Positions 51,671 to 60,042 of a DNA stretch of 64,000 bases are shown here, piece by piece. Source of the stretch: an uncultured Alphaproteobacteria bacterium (GTDB taxonomy: Bacteria; Pseudomonadota; Alphaproteobacteria; Rs-D84). The position numbers were made by a program, and so were the translations under genes. The stretch lies in the NCBI GenBank assembly GCA_934272785.1, contig CAKQSE010000003.1:1-64000 (forward strand), read 5' to 3'. Each line of letters starts with the position of its first letter. The stretch's first letter is position 1. The notes under the pieces are model-generated. The model worked only from the letters and a program-made list of their open reading frames with translations, searched no databases and was not told the origin of the DNA.

Positions 51671-52569
51671 CAGATTTTACCTATGTAATTTATGACAGTA
51701 TCAATGTATTCAGAATATGCGTCAAAATTCCCATTGTCATCATCGGACAGGGGGGCATTCGGATGCGCGGTGATATATTCGCGCAGCCCGTCCACATCAT
51801 TAAACATCAGTATATCGTCAAATTCGGCGGTCGCGGCATCTGGTGCGCCAATAACAAAGCCACTGACATTTATATATATGTCGTCCAGTGTATCTGAAAA
51901 TACATCGTTTAATTTATCAATTGCGCGTCGCATGTCGGTGGTGGCAATCCCATGTGCCCCCAGCCAAAGTGTTTCATTTGTGCCGATGGCCAGCAAACTC
52001 ATCCGGTTACCATTTATGCGTGGTGGATTTTTGGTTGTATATCCTGCGGACTTAAATATTTCGGTAATTTGTGCAATTTCAATGTCACTGGGGCCGGCGG
52101 GGGCGGGTGGTGTCGCGGTCCGCGCGGCGTTTGGTTGTTGCGTGGCAGAATTGGTCGCCATGGTTGGCATGCCGCCCAATGTCGCCGCGTTCAGGCGCGG
52201 GGGACGCGCGGGCGTGTTTGGTGTGGCCATCTGCGCTGGGGCGGGTGCCGGTTGCGCCGCCGGCGCGTCAGACACAGGTGCGTCTTTTTTGCGCGCGGTA
52301 ATTCGCATAATCGGCAGGCGGATTTTACGAAAACGTGGTCGCATAATTACATACAGACCGCATATCATTATCGCGGATATAAAAACCAGTGATATATAAA
52401 ATGATGGCTTGACCGGTGTCTGGGCCGCCTGGAGATAGGCCAAATACTGCCAATGCGCGCCGACAAACAAGTTAAACCCGAACATTGTGTTAAACCAAAA
52501 ACAGGCCCCCAGTGTTACCACCAGTAACCACAACAGACCGAGTAACATGTTATCAATTCTGTATTTCAT
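51670..52569 (-). CDS. Membrane-anchored protein with Pro/Ala linker, unknown
   Basis: A 299-aa protein with two N-terminal membrane helices (LLGLLWLLVVTLGACFWF and FYISLVFISAIMICGLYVIM), a basic stretch, and a long Pro/Ala-rich linker (~95-165). A soluble C-terminal domain (SAGYTTKNPPRINGNRMSLLA, then alternating acidic segments) follows. It is first of the four-gene operon down to the RHH gene. The layout suggests a cytoplasmic domain held at the inner membrane. Function unknown. Confidence 0.55.
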   Translation of the reverse strand: MKYRIDNMLLGLLWLLVVTLGACFWFNTMFGFNLFVGAHWQYLAYLQAAQTPVKPSFYISLVFISAIMICGLYVIMRPRFRKIRLPIMRITARKKDAPVSDAPAAQPAPAPAQMATPNTPARPPRLNAATLGGMPTMATNSATQQPNAARTATPPAPAGPSDIEIAQITEIFKSAGYTTKNPPRINGNRMSLLAIGTNETLWLGAHGIATTDMRRAIDKLNDVFSDTLDDIYINVSGFVIGAPDAATAEFDDILMFNDVDGLREYITAHPNAPLSDDDNGNFDAYSEYIDTVINYIGKI

Positions 52570-52612
52570 TTGATTTCAATTATATCATATTTGTGATAAA
52601 GTAAAAAGCGTA

Positions 52613-53290
52613 ATGATTGATAACGAAAATATTCTTGGCGAATTATTAAATGGTCACGTGGCGGCATGGTGCCCGGCGGATATGGACGCAAATGCGCTGG
52701 CCGGGGTTGTTGATGATGCAATCGCGCACGGGGGCTGTGACATATCGGTTGGAACATCGGCCGTCGAAATCGTTTGGCCATGGGTTGAACGGACAAAAAT
52801 TCAGATTTCAACACGATTTTATGTGCCGGTGCGTCCGCGTGGGATTGGCGCGAACGATGCGTCTGAATTGACCATGAATATCAATTCGGCGTTCAAGCGT
52901 GGCGCAACCACCGCCCAGATGTTTATGCGGGTGGCCGACCTGGGGGCGGTTGTAAAAAATCTGGCCCCGATTCGTGACGATTTGTTTTTTAATAAAAAAT
53001 TATCCGTCGGACTGGATATATGCAGGATAGAGCCGTCTGATTGGTCGGACGTTTTTGGCGCGTTAAATGCACTGGGGGCGTCATCTGTGATATTTGCAAT
53101 GTCGCGCGATATGGGGGATAAATCGGATTTTGTTGGTCGTTTTTATGGTGCCTTGGATGCAATGGGGACGTTTAATGGTGATGTGCATTTTGCGCCAATG
53201 TCAGATCCCGTGCGCATTGACCAGGTTATGCGTTTGACCGAACAATTACGGCCAGAAAAATTATCAAATTTGAAATTCTTTATTGGGTAA
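52613..53290 (+). CDS. Unknown protein, possibly TIM-barrel-like
   Basis: A 225-aa soluble protein with regularly alternating beta and alpha segments (KIQISTRFYVPV, LSVGLDICRIEPSDW, SSVIFAMSRD, GDVHFAPM), which could be a small alpha/beta barrel. No catalytic motif is recognised. No clear ribosome site precedes the ATG. It is divergent to the unknown operon and its end overlaps the end of trmB on the other strand by about 11 nt. Confidence 0.5.
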   Translation: MIDNENILGELLNGHVAAWCPADMDANALAGVVDDAIAHGGCDISVGTSAVEIVWPWVERTKIQISTRFYVPVRPRGIGANDASELTMNINSAFKRGATTAQMFMRVADLGAVVKNLAPIRDDLFFNKKLSVGLDICRIEPSDWSDVFGALNALGASSVIFAMSRDMGDKSDFVGRFYGALDAMGTFNGDVHFAPMSDPVRIDQVMRLTEQLRPEKLSNLKFFIG

Positions 53291-53918
53291 CAACCAGGTA
53301 TTTCGGCGCGTCTGTTTCCGCCATGTTTTTGTTCTGGTAACGCGTCTGGATTGTTGCGATATCGGGCACCGTGGCATTCAGGTTTGTGTGCGACACCTGG
53401 TCAATAAGCCAATCGTAATATCCCCAGTGGTCGGTGCCGATGATGATTTCGCCATTATCGGTCAGGTGCAACGCCAGCATTTCAAGGAATTCGCGTTGCA
53501 GCAGGCGACGTTTTTCATGCTTTGCCTTGGGCCAGGGGTCGGGGTGCAGGACCCAAATCTGGCGAAATTTCATATTGCCCGCGCGCAGAAAATCGCGCAC
53601 ATCGTCCGGGTAAACGCGGATATTTTTGTATTCGGGTAAAATTTCGTTTGTTTTTTCGTCCGTCATCGCGCCCAGCAACGCCGCAACGCCATTTACAAAT
53701 GGTTCGGCCCCGATAATTGTGGCATCTGGGTTTTCACGCGCCAAATCGCGCACGTGTTCGCCCGCGCCAAATCCGATTTCCAGAATATTAAAATCCCCGG
53801 CATTTTCGTCATTTTTTGCGGTAATCGCCGGCAAAACGTTTGCCAACAGGTGCTGCTTGCGCGCAGATAATTTTTTCCCGTGTCGGCGACCAAAAGTTCT
53901 TATTTCTTGTTTTTCCAT
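53280..53918 (-). CDS. trmB: tRNA (guanine-46-N7)-methyltransferase TrmB
   Basis: TrmB methylates G46 in the variable loop of tRNA. The 212-aa product has the SAM-binding ILEIGFGAGEHV, the family motifs VLHPDPWPKAKHEKRRL and NGEIIIGTDH. The ATG at 53918 sits directly after a TATACT -10-like element, so the message may be nearly leaderless. Longer readings up to 54098 run into gltX and are not credible. Confidence 0.92.
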   Translation of the reverse strand: MEKQEIRTFGRRHGKKLSARKQHLLANVLPAITAKNDENAGDFNILEIGFGAGEHVRDLARENPDATIIGAEPFVNGVAALLGAMTDEKTNEILPEYKNIRVYPDDVRDFLRAGNMKFRQIWVLHPDPWPKAKHEKRRLLQREFLEMLALHLTDNGEIIIGTDHWGYYDWLIDQVSHTNLNATVPDIATIQTRYQNKNMAETDAPKYLVVTQ

Positions 53919-53965
53919 ATATTTAGTATAGAATCCCATATTATATAAAACAAGGTAAAATAGAT

Positions 53966-55546
53966 ATGAGACAGGGTTTATCATCAGATTTAATTGCACG
54001 TGTGCTGGGTGCGGCACCGAAATATACGCTGGATGAATTGGAACAGAAATTCCCGCCGCGTGATTTGCCAGATGGTGCGTTCGTAACGCGTTTCGCACCC
54101 AGTCCCACGGGATTCATGCATTTGGGTGGGCTGTATGGTGCACTGGTTGATTGCAAGTTGGCGCGTGATACGGGCGGTGTGTTTATGCTGCGCATCGAAG
54201 ATACAGACACCAAGCGCGAGGTTGCGTCCGCCGTTGATATCATCGTTGATTCAATGCATCGTTTTGGTTTGGAATATAACGATGTTCCGGAATATGGCCC
54301 GTATTACCAGTCCCAGCGTCGTGATATCTACCACAGTGTGGCGGCCGATTTACTGGCGCGCGGGCTGGCATATCCGTGCTTTTTGACCGCGGACGATATG
54401 GAACAAATCCGTGCAAATCAAAAGGCGGCCGGATTTGCCACCGGTATTTATGGTGAATTTGCACGCGATCGTGATTTAACAGATGACGAAATTATCGCGC
54501 ATCTGGACAGGGGCGACGTGCCAACGATTCGTTTGTATTCAACCGGCGACCCGTCAAAACGTATTTTCTGTAAAGACGCGGTGCGTGGTTCAATCGGATT
54601 CCCGGAAAATAACGAAGATATTGTTCTGATTAAATCAAACGACAGATTACCGACATATCATTTTGCGCATTTGGTTGATGACCACTTTATGCGCACAACG
54701 CATGTTGTTCGTGGCGAAGAGTGGTTGCCGTCATTTCCGCTGCATGCCCAATTATTCCGCATGATGGGGTGGACACCGCCAATGTATATTCATACATCAA
54801 CAATTGATAAAATTGATGATGAAACTGGCAAACAGCGTAAATTGTCCAAGCGTAAAGATCCCGAGGCTAATGTTGCGTTCTTTTTGCAAGATGGTTGGCC
54901 AACGGCGGCGGTGCTGGAATACCTGGGCAATATTGCGGCGTCGGGTTACGAAGAGGCCAAAGCAAAGGGCCAGGTTTCATCAATTTGGCAGTATCCACTG
55001 CGCGTGAAAAAGATTCCTATTTCCGGCGCACTGTTTGATATGAAAAAATTAGAGTGGTGGGCGCGCGAGTATATTGCGACACTGTCGGTTCCTGATTTGG
55101 TGGCGCATGTTGTTGCGTGGGCAAATGAATATGGTGACGATAACCACAAAATGCAGGTTGCGGATACCGAATATCTGGCGGCGGTGTTGGGAATTGAACG
55201 CGATAATCCGAAACGTATTCGCAAGGATTTTTTCACGTGGCGTCAGACACTGGGCGAGGTTGCATATTTCTGGCCCGCGCTGCACAACAAAAACACTGAA
55301 TTTGAATTCAATCGTGATTTGTTGTTGGCGTTTTTGGCAACGTATGATGCAAGCGATGACAAGGACACATGGTGGAATAAAATTGTCGCAATTGCAGCGA
55401 ACGCCGGCGTTAAAAATGGCGATGTTGCAATGAACCTGCGCGTGGCGATGACCGGGCGGACAAATACGCCAGACCTGTATTCGGTCATGCACGTGATGGG
55501 GGGTGATATGGTTAAACAGAGAATAGAGGAGATTGTAAATGGTTAA
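53966..55546 (+). CDS. gltX: Glutamate-tRNA ligase
   Basis: A class I synthetase. The 526-aa protein has TRFAPSPTGFMHLGGLYGAL (HIGH region, near residue 50), LRIEDTD, and KLSKRKDP (KMSKS region, near residue 290). The anticodon-binding part follows. It is longer than usual (about 470 aa), mainly by an N-terminal extension of about 30 residues. Alphaproteobacteria often have two GltX forms, and I cannot tell which this is. It overlaps the next gene by 8 nt. Confidence 0.93.
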   Translation: MRQGLSSDLIARVLGAAPKYTLDELEQKFPPRDLPDGAFVTRFAPSPTGFMHLGGLYGALVDCKLARDTGGVFMLRIEDTDTKREVASAVDIIVDSMHRFGLEYNDVPEYGPYYQSQRRDIYHSVAADLLARGLAYPCFLTADDMEQIRANQKAAGFATGIYGEFARDRDLTDDEIIAHLDRGDVPTIRLYSTGDPSKRIFCKDAVRGSIGFPENNEDIVLIKSNDRLPTYHFAHLVDDHFMRTTHVVRGEEWLPSFPLHAQLFRMMGWTPPMYIHTSTIDKIDDETGKQRKLSKRKDPEANVAFFLQDGWPTAAVLEYLGNIAASGYEEAKAKGQVSSIWQYPLRVKKIPISGALFDMKKLEWWAREYIATLSVPDLVAHVVAWANEYGDDNHKMQVADTEYLAAVLGIERDNPKRIRKDFFTWRQTLGEVAYFWPALHNKNTEFEFNRDLLLAFLATYDASDDKDTWWNKIVAIAANAGVKNGDVAMNLRVAMTGRTNTPDLYSVMHVMGGDMVKQRIEEIVNG

Positions 55547-56285
55547 AACAAAAAAACATTCACGGAGCGCGGTGAAACAGGTCAAACGTGACGCGCGTGG
55601 TGGACATTTGTTGCGCATGTTGCGTGCAACGGGATTGTTCCGTTGGGAACGCCCCAGCACCAAAAGCGAAGAGGTTTTGAACATTCTGACCCATGGTATT
55701 GGTATCGGGCTGGCAATTGCGGGATTGACACTGTTGGTCGTTTATGCCGCGTTGGCGGGTAACGCGTGGGCGATTGTATCGTGTGCGATTTTTGGTCTGA
55801 CCATGTTCACGCTGTATTTCGGGTCAACAATGTGTCACGCGACAATCGGCAAGCCTGGCGAATGTTTTTTCGAGGTCTGGGACAGCGTTGCCATCTATGC
55901 GTTGATTGCTGGCACATACACGCCGTTTATGTTGGTGAATTTGCGCGGGCCAATTGGATGGACGGTGTTTGGTATCCTGTGGGCGATTGTGATATTTGGG
56001 GCGTTCATGAAAATCCGTAATCCAAAGCAGCAGCCGAAATGGATGGTATTGCTGTATCTGGTGATGGGGTGGACATTGCTGTTTATTTTGCCGGCAATGA
56101 TAAAATATATCCCGGCGCGCGGTATGTGGTTTATTTTGGCGGGCGGCCTGTCATACTCGGTGGGGGTGATATTCTATCTGTGGCGTCGGTTAAAGTTTTC
56201 ACATGCGATATGGCACCTGTTTGTAATCGGGGGCAGTGTGTGCTTCTTTTTCGCGGTGCTGTTTGGGTGCATCATTGATTATTGA
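55539..56285 (+). CDS. Hemolysin III/PAQR family membrane protein
   Basis: A 248-aa protein with seven hydrophobic helices and PAQR motifs: EEVLNILTHGIGIGLA, STMCHATI, LIAGTYTPFMLV and KFSHAIWHLFVIGGS, with the conserved His and Asp positions. Family members act in membrane-fluidity homeostasis or lipid hydrolysis; hemolysis is not implied. The start overlaps the end of gltX by 8 nt, so it is co-transcribed with it. Confidence 0.85.
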   Translation: MVKTKKHSRSAVKQVKRDARGGHLLRMLRATGLFRWERPSTKSEEVLNILTHGIGIGLAIAGLTLLVVYAALAGNAWAIVSCAIFGLTMFTLYFGSTMCHATIGKPGECFFEVWDSVAIYALIAGTYTPFMLVNLRGPIGWTVFGILWAIVIFGAFMKIRNPKQQPKWMVLLYLVMGWTLLFILPAMIKYIPARGMWFILAGGLSYSVGVIFYLWRRLKFSHAIWHLFVIGGSVCFFFAVLFGCIIDY

Positions 56286-56289
56286 TAAA

Positions 56290-56313
56290 ATGCCGGCTTG
56301 CCGGCATTTTTTA
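56290..56313 (+). terminator. Intrinsic terminator after the hemolysin-III-type gene
   Basis: ATGCCGGC/GCCGGCAT hairpin with a 2-nt loop and a T-run. Confidence 0.8.
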
Positions 56314-56323
56314 TTGATTTTTG

Positions 56324-56329
56324 TATAAT
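56324..56329 (+). promoter_or_regulatory. -10 element of the thrS leader promoter
   Basis: TATAAT just after the preceding terminator and 23 nt before the leader peptide ATG. No convincing -35 is seen. Confidence 0.45.
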
Positions 56330-56351
56330 ATCGTCATAAAATATACGGGAC

Positions 56352-56414
56352 ATGAAAGAATTTATGATTATTTTGACATTTACAACCACTACAACAACCC
56401 CTTTGGGGGTGTAA
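56352..56414 (+). CDS. Threonine-rich leader peptide of thrS
   Basis: A 20-codon ORF ending in ILTFTTTTTTPLGV. Seven Thr codons, six of them consecutive, and two Ile codons precede a hairpin ACCCC/GGGGT at its end. It lies 87 nt before thrS, the gene for threonyl-tRNA synthetase. By analogy with known amino-acid leader peptides (thrL, pheM), ribosome stalling at Thr codons when charged tRNA-Thr is low would raise thrS expression. The mechanism is unclear because no classical T-run terminator follows; a hairpin GCGG/CCGC lies just downstream. The ribosome site (GGGA) is close to the ATG, so the start is somewhat uncertain; an in-frame ATG lies at 56364. Confidence 0.6.
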   Translation: MKEFMIILTFTTTTTTPLGV

Positions 56415-56501
56415 TTTCTATTTGCGGTTTTGACCGCGTCATGCAATAATCAAACAAAACAAAAAACAACACAAAAACCAAAGTAAGAAAGGTTTATAAT
56501 T

Positions 56502-58235
56502 ATGTCATATCCAATAGAAACGATTCGTCATTCGCTGGCGCATGTTATGGCGGCGGCGGTTCAGAAACTGTATCCAGATGTCAAATTCGCGGGTGGCCCG
56601 GCAATTGAAAACGGGTTTTACTATGACTTTGATACCGAACACAGATTTTCCGAAGAAGACTTTGAAAAAATTGAACACGAAATGCACGCGCTGATTAAAT
56701 CAAACGGCCGTTTTGAACAGCGTAATGTCAGCCTGGACGAAGCAAAACAATTATTCGCCAACCAGCCATATAAAATGGAATGGTTAAACGAATACGATGC
56801 CGCGGGCGAGGCATTATCGGTCTATACATTCCGTGATTTCACCGACCTGTGCCGTGGGCCACACGTTGAATCGTCCAAGGATTTACCACGTGATGCGTTT
56901 AAAATCCGTAATGTTGCCGGTGCGTATTGGAAGGGTGACGCAAAGAACAAAATGTTGCAGCGTATCTATGTTGACGCGTTTGCAACACGCGAAGAATTGG
57001 AACAACACCTGAAAAACGTGGTCGAGGCCGCCGCGCGTGATAACCGCAAATTGGGGCGCGATATGGACTTGTTTCACTTTGAACCAGATTATGCGCCGGG
57101 TGCGGTGTTCTGGCACGACAAGGGATACAAGATTTATCGTAAATTGATTGAATATATCCGTGGTCGCCAAGAACGGGCAGGGTATCTGGAAATTTCCACG
57201 CCGTCTGTTATGGACCGCAGTCTGTGGGAACGCAGTGGCCACTGGGCAAAATATGGTGAACACAATTATTCTGGCAAAACCCAAGATGGTAAAACATTCT
57301 GTGTAAAGCCGATGTCATGCCCGGGTGGTATGTTGGTATTTGGTCAGGGTATTAAATCATACAAAGATTTGCCAATGTATCTGGCAGAATTCGGCAAGGT
57401 AAATCGTTACGAGGCGGCGGGCGGCCTGTCGGGGCTGATGCGTGTTCGCGAATTTACCCAGGACGATGCGCACATTTTCTGCACCGAAGAACAGCTGGAA
57501 ACCGAGGTTGTAAAGATTCTGCGTTTCATCAAGGATATTTATGGCAAATTCGGTTTTGATAAAATTTCAATGAAATTGGCAACCCGCAAAGAATCTGAAT
57601 TCCGTATCGGATCGGACGAAATCTGGGACAAGGCCGAGGCGGCATTGAAACGCGCGCTGGACGACAATGGCATTGAATACGAAATTGCCGAAGGTGACGC
57701 GGCGTTCTATGGCCCGAAAATCGATAACTATCTGAAAGATTCGATGGGACGCATCTGGCAGTGCGGCACAATTCAGTTGGATATGAATTTGCCAGAACGC
57801 TTTGATTTGTCCTATGTCGGCGAAGATGGTGAAAAACATCGTCCGATTATGTTGCATCGTGCGATGTTGGGTTCAATTGAACGCTTTATGGGAATCTTGC
57901 TGGAATCAACGGGTGGCAATTTGCCGTTGTGGCTGTCGCCAGAGCCGGTCGTTGTTGCACCAATTTCGGGCAAGGTTGCGGAATATGCAACGATGGTCGC
58001 GGACGAATTGCGCAATGCGGGCATATGGGCACGTGCCGATTTGCGTGATGAAAAGGTAAATTACAAGATTCGCGAACTGTCGCTGGCCAAAACGCCGATT
58101 ATCGCCGTCGTTGGTGAAAAAGAGGCCGCAGATAAAACGGTAACCCTGCGTCGTTTGGGCGTGGATAAACAGGAAACAATGCCGTTGTCTGAATTCATTG
58201 CCCAGATGACAGATGCGGTTAAAATGCCGCGCTAA
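56502..58235 (+). CDS. thrS: Threonine-tRNA ligase, form without TGS domain
   Basis: Charges tRNA-Thr. The 577-aa protein starts directly with the editing domain (IRHSLAHVMAAAVQKLYP, GGPAIENGFYYD, LCRGPHV), followed by the class II core (CVKPMSCPGG, LMRVREFTQDDAHIFC) and the anticodon-binding domain. The usual N-terminal TGS domain of about 60 residues is absent. AAGAAAGG precedes the ATG. It is controlled by the Thr-rich leader. Confidence 0.95.
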   Translation: MSYPIETIRHSLAHVMAAAVQKLYPDVKFAGGPAIENGFYYDFDTEHRFSEEDFEKIEHEMHALIKSNGRFEQRNVSLDEAKQLFANQPYKMEWLNEYDAAGEALSVYTFRDFTDLCRGPHVESSKDLPRDAFKIRNVAGAYWKGDAKNKMLQRIYVDAFATREELEQHLKNVVEAAARDNRKLGRDMDLFHFEPDYAPGAVFWHDKGYKIYRKLIEYIRGRQERAGYLEISTPSVMDRSLWERSGHWAKYGEHNYSGKTQDGKTFCVKPMSCPGGMLVFGQGIKSYKDLPMYLAEFGKVNRYEAAGGLSGLMRVREFTQDDAHIFCTEEQLETEVVKILRFIKDIYGKFGFDKISMKLATRKESEFRIGSDEIWDKAEAALKRALDDNGIEYEIAEGDAAFYGPKIDNYLKDSMGRIWQCGTIQLDMNLPERFDLSYVGEDGEKHRPIMLHRAMLGSIERFMGILLESTGGNLPLWLSPEPVVVAPISGKVAEYATMVADELRNAGIWARADLRDEKVNYKIRELSLAKTPIIAVVGEKEAADKTVTLRRLGVDKQETMPLSEFIAQMTDAVKMPR

Positions 58236-58299
58236 GGGCGGTCGGGCGCGTGGGTAATCCCGCGCGCCACTGTTTTATATATAAAGGAAAGGGGAAAAT

Positions 58300-58443
58300 A
58301 TGAAAAAAGTAATTTTGTTATTGGTGGTGGTTGCGATGCCAATTGCATTGTCGGCGTGCGCGCGCACGTGCGAAAGTGAACCAATTGTAGAAGAAAATCA
58401 TAAGCTGATTGTTCCGCCACACTTTGGCCAAATGCCAAAATAA
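58300..58443 (+). CDS. Small lipoprotein, 47 aa
   Basis: The ORF encodes MKKVILLLVVVAMPIA then the lipobox LSAC and a short polar mature part of about 28 residues (ends HFGQMPK). An AAAGGAAAGGGG site precedes the ATG, which supports translation. Similar tiny lipoproteins are common in proteobacteria. No function can be assigned. It lies between thrS and the SPOR gene. Confidence 0.65.
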   Translation: MKKVILLLVVVAMPIALSACARTCESEPIVEENHKLIVPPHFGQMPK

Positions 58444-58458
58444 AATGGTATATATTCT

Positions 58459-58487
58459 TTGTGAATTGGCTTTTTTTGTGATATAAT
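58459..58487 (+). promoter_or_regulatory. Promoter of the SPOR gene
   Basis: TTGTGA (58459-58464), 17-nt spacer, TATAAT (58482-58487). Confidence 0.5.
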
Positions 58488-58529
58488 ATCCGCAAAGAGA
58501 AATTTTCAGCCACGGGGAGGAATATCCAG

Positions 58530-59303
58530 ATGAACGAAGATAACAACAATTTGGATTTATTGGATTTAGATGACGATAACAGTGTTGATACGCTGCCTGA
58601 TGCGGCGCCGTTTGCCACACCACGTTCGAAAAAGCCGTGGTTGCTGATGGGAATTGGTGTTGTTGTCATTATATTGGCGACATATATTATTGTTCGCACG
58701 GTTGGCGGAAATTCTTCGTCATCGATAGAGGTTGATTTAGATGCGCCGTCGGTTGTTGTTGATGGTGCGGATACAATTGATGTTCCGGCCCCGGCACCAG
58801 TGCCAGTGGACGCGATGCCTGCGGCACCTGCACCAGGGGCTGCCCCAGTGCCAGCACCGGCCCCGGCACCAAAACCAGTTGCCGCCCCGGTCCAGGAAAC
58901 AGCGGGCGTTCCGGTTCGCGTTGTCGAAGACAGAAAGGCCGTTACATTTAATCCAGATAAACCAGCAGTAAAGCAGCCTGTGGCCAAGAAGCCCGCAGCC
59001 AAAAAAACTGCGCCCAAGGCCGCGGCGAAAAAGACCGTAAAACAACAGATTGCCCCGGCACACGGTGGTTGGTATGTCCAGTTTGGTTCATACAGCACCC
59101 GCGCATTGGCGGAAAATGCACAACGCCAGATTCAGCGTGGTCACCAGAATCTGTTCGCAGGAAAACAGTTTGTTATTTTGGCGGCCCAGGTAAATGGTGG
59201 AACGATTTACAGACTGCGTATCGCGTTCGCAACCGCGGCCGATGCAAATGGATTCTGCCGTAATGCGAAATCCGATGGTCTGGATTGCTATGTTGCAAAA
59301 TAA
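58530..59303 (+). CDS. SPOR-domain membrane protein
   Basis: A 257-aa bitopic protein: acidic cytoplasmic N-terminus, one membrane helix (LLMGIGVVVIILATYIIV, residues ~32-50), a periplasmic Pro/Ala linker (~80-130), a Lys/Ala-rich stretch and a C-terminal SPOR domain (WYVQFGSYSTRALAENAQRQI). SPOR domains bind denuded glycan strands at the division septum. GGGGAGG precedes the ATG. tatA follows after 12 nt, a neighbourhood seen in many alphaproteobacteria. Confidence 0.88.
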   Translation: MNEDNNNLDLLDLDDDNSVDTLPDAAPFATPRSKKPWLLMGIGVVVIILATYIIVRTVGGNSSSSIEVDLDAPSVVVDGADTIDVPAPAPVPVDAMPAAPAPGAAPVPAPAPAPKPVAAPVQETAGVPVRVVEDRKAVTFNPDKPAVKQPVAKKPAAKKTAPKAAAKKTVKQQIAPAHGGWYVQFGSYSTRALAENAQRQIQRGHQNLFAGKQFVILAAQVNGGTIYRLRIAFATAADANGFCRNAKSDGLDCYVAK

Positions 59304-59315
59304 AAGGGGATAAAT

Positions 59316-59552
59316 ATGTTTGGCAGACTTGGTTGGGCAGAAATTCTGGTAATTGTCGTATTGGTTGTAATCCTGTTCGGCAGTGCAAAAATCCCAGGTA
59401 TGATGAAAAATCTGGCAGATGGCATAAATGTATTCAAGAAAGAGATGAAATCAAATTCTGATGATACAGCAAAGGCCAAGGCAGTAAAAAAGCCATCGGC
59501 GAAAAAGACACCGGCAAAAAAGCCTGTTAAAAAAGTAACGGCCAAGAAATAA
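59316..59552 (+). CDS. tatA: Sec-independent translocase protein TatA
   Basis: A 78-aa TatA/E-type protein: WAEILVIVVLVVILFGSAKIPGMM is the membrane helix and the FG hinge, then an amphipathic helix and a Lys-rich repetitive tail (AKKTPAKKPVKK). It forms the pore-like part of the twin-arginine translocase. tatB and tatC are not next to it, so the Tat genes are split in this genome. It is coupled to the SPOR gene. Confidence 0.88.
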   Translation: MFGRLGWAEILVIVVLVVILFGSAKIPGMMKNLADGINVFKKEMKSNSDDTAKAKAVKKPSAKKTPAKKPVKKVTAKK

Positions 59553-59557
59553 AAATT

Positions 59558-59588
59558 AAACCGTGCATTTCGCACGGTTTTTTATTTT
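59558..59588. terminator. Bidirectional terminator, tatA and dksA
   Basis: AAACCGTGC/GCACGGTTT with T-run between converging genes. Confidence 0.8.
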
Positions 59589-59603
59589 TGTGGTCGCAAG
59601 TGG

Positions 59604-60038
59604 TTATTGTTTGCGCTGTTCGTATTCTTCCTGTTCTTCGATTGTCATCGTTGCCAGGGGACGCGCCATCATACGGTTCAGGCCAATTTCATCACCGGAC
59701 ACAACGCTGTATCCATATGTGCCGTTTTCAATGCGATCCAATGCGGCATTTATCTTTTTCAATAAATTGTTATCGCGTTCCGACATGCGCAGGTTCATTG
59801 TGATGTCCTGTTCGTATGTCGCGTTGTCCGAATCGTCACCGACGCCGGCGGCCTCGGTCTTTTCGGCCAGGCGCACCGCACTCAGGACCGAATCGCTCTC
59901 GTGCACGATTTCATCTTTCTGGGCCATCAATTGGCGATAAAAATACGCCAACTGTTCGGGACACATATACGGTTCCGATTTTTTCGGTGTGTATCTTGGT
60001 GGTAACTCAATTGTCTTGTAACTCTTCTTTGCTGCCAT
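59604..60038 (-). CDS. dksA: DksA-type regulator lacking zinc-finger cysteines
   Basis: DksA binds RNA polymerase and, with ppGpp, tunes stable RNA and amino-acid promoters. The 144-aa product has the coiled-coil arm (DDSDNATYEQDI, with acidic tip) and the C-terminal segment GTYGYSVVSGDEIGLNRMMARPLATM. The four Cys of classical DksA are all absent here, so no zinc is bound. Cys-poor versions occur in alphaproteobacteria. It follows trxA by 4 nt. Confidence 0.82.
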   Translation of the reverse strand: MAAKKSYKTIELPPRYTPKKSEPYMCPEQLAYFYRQLMAQKDEIVHESDSVLSAVRLAEKTEAAGVGDDSDNATYEQDITMNLRMSERDNNLLKKINAALDRIENGTYGYSVVSGDEIGLNRMMARPLATMTIEEQEEYEQRKQ

Positions 60039-60042
60039 TTTA

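Noticed and set aside
53919..54098. N-terminal extension of TrmB
   Set aside because: The extension crosses the divergent promoter and overlaps gltX; family proteins start near the ATG at 53918.
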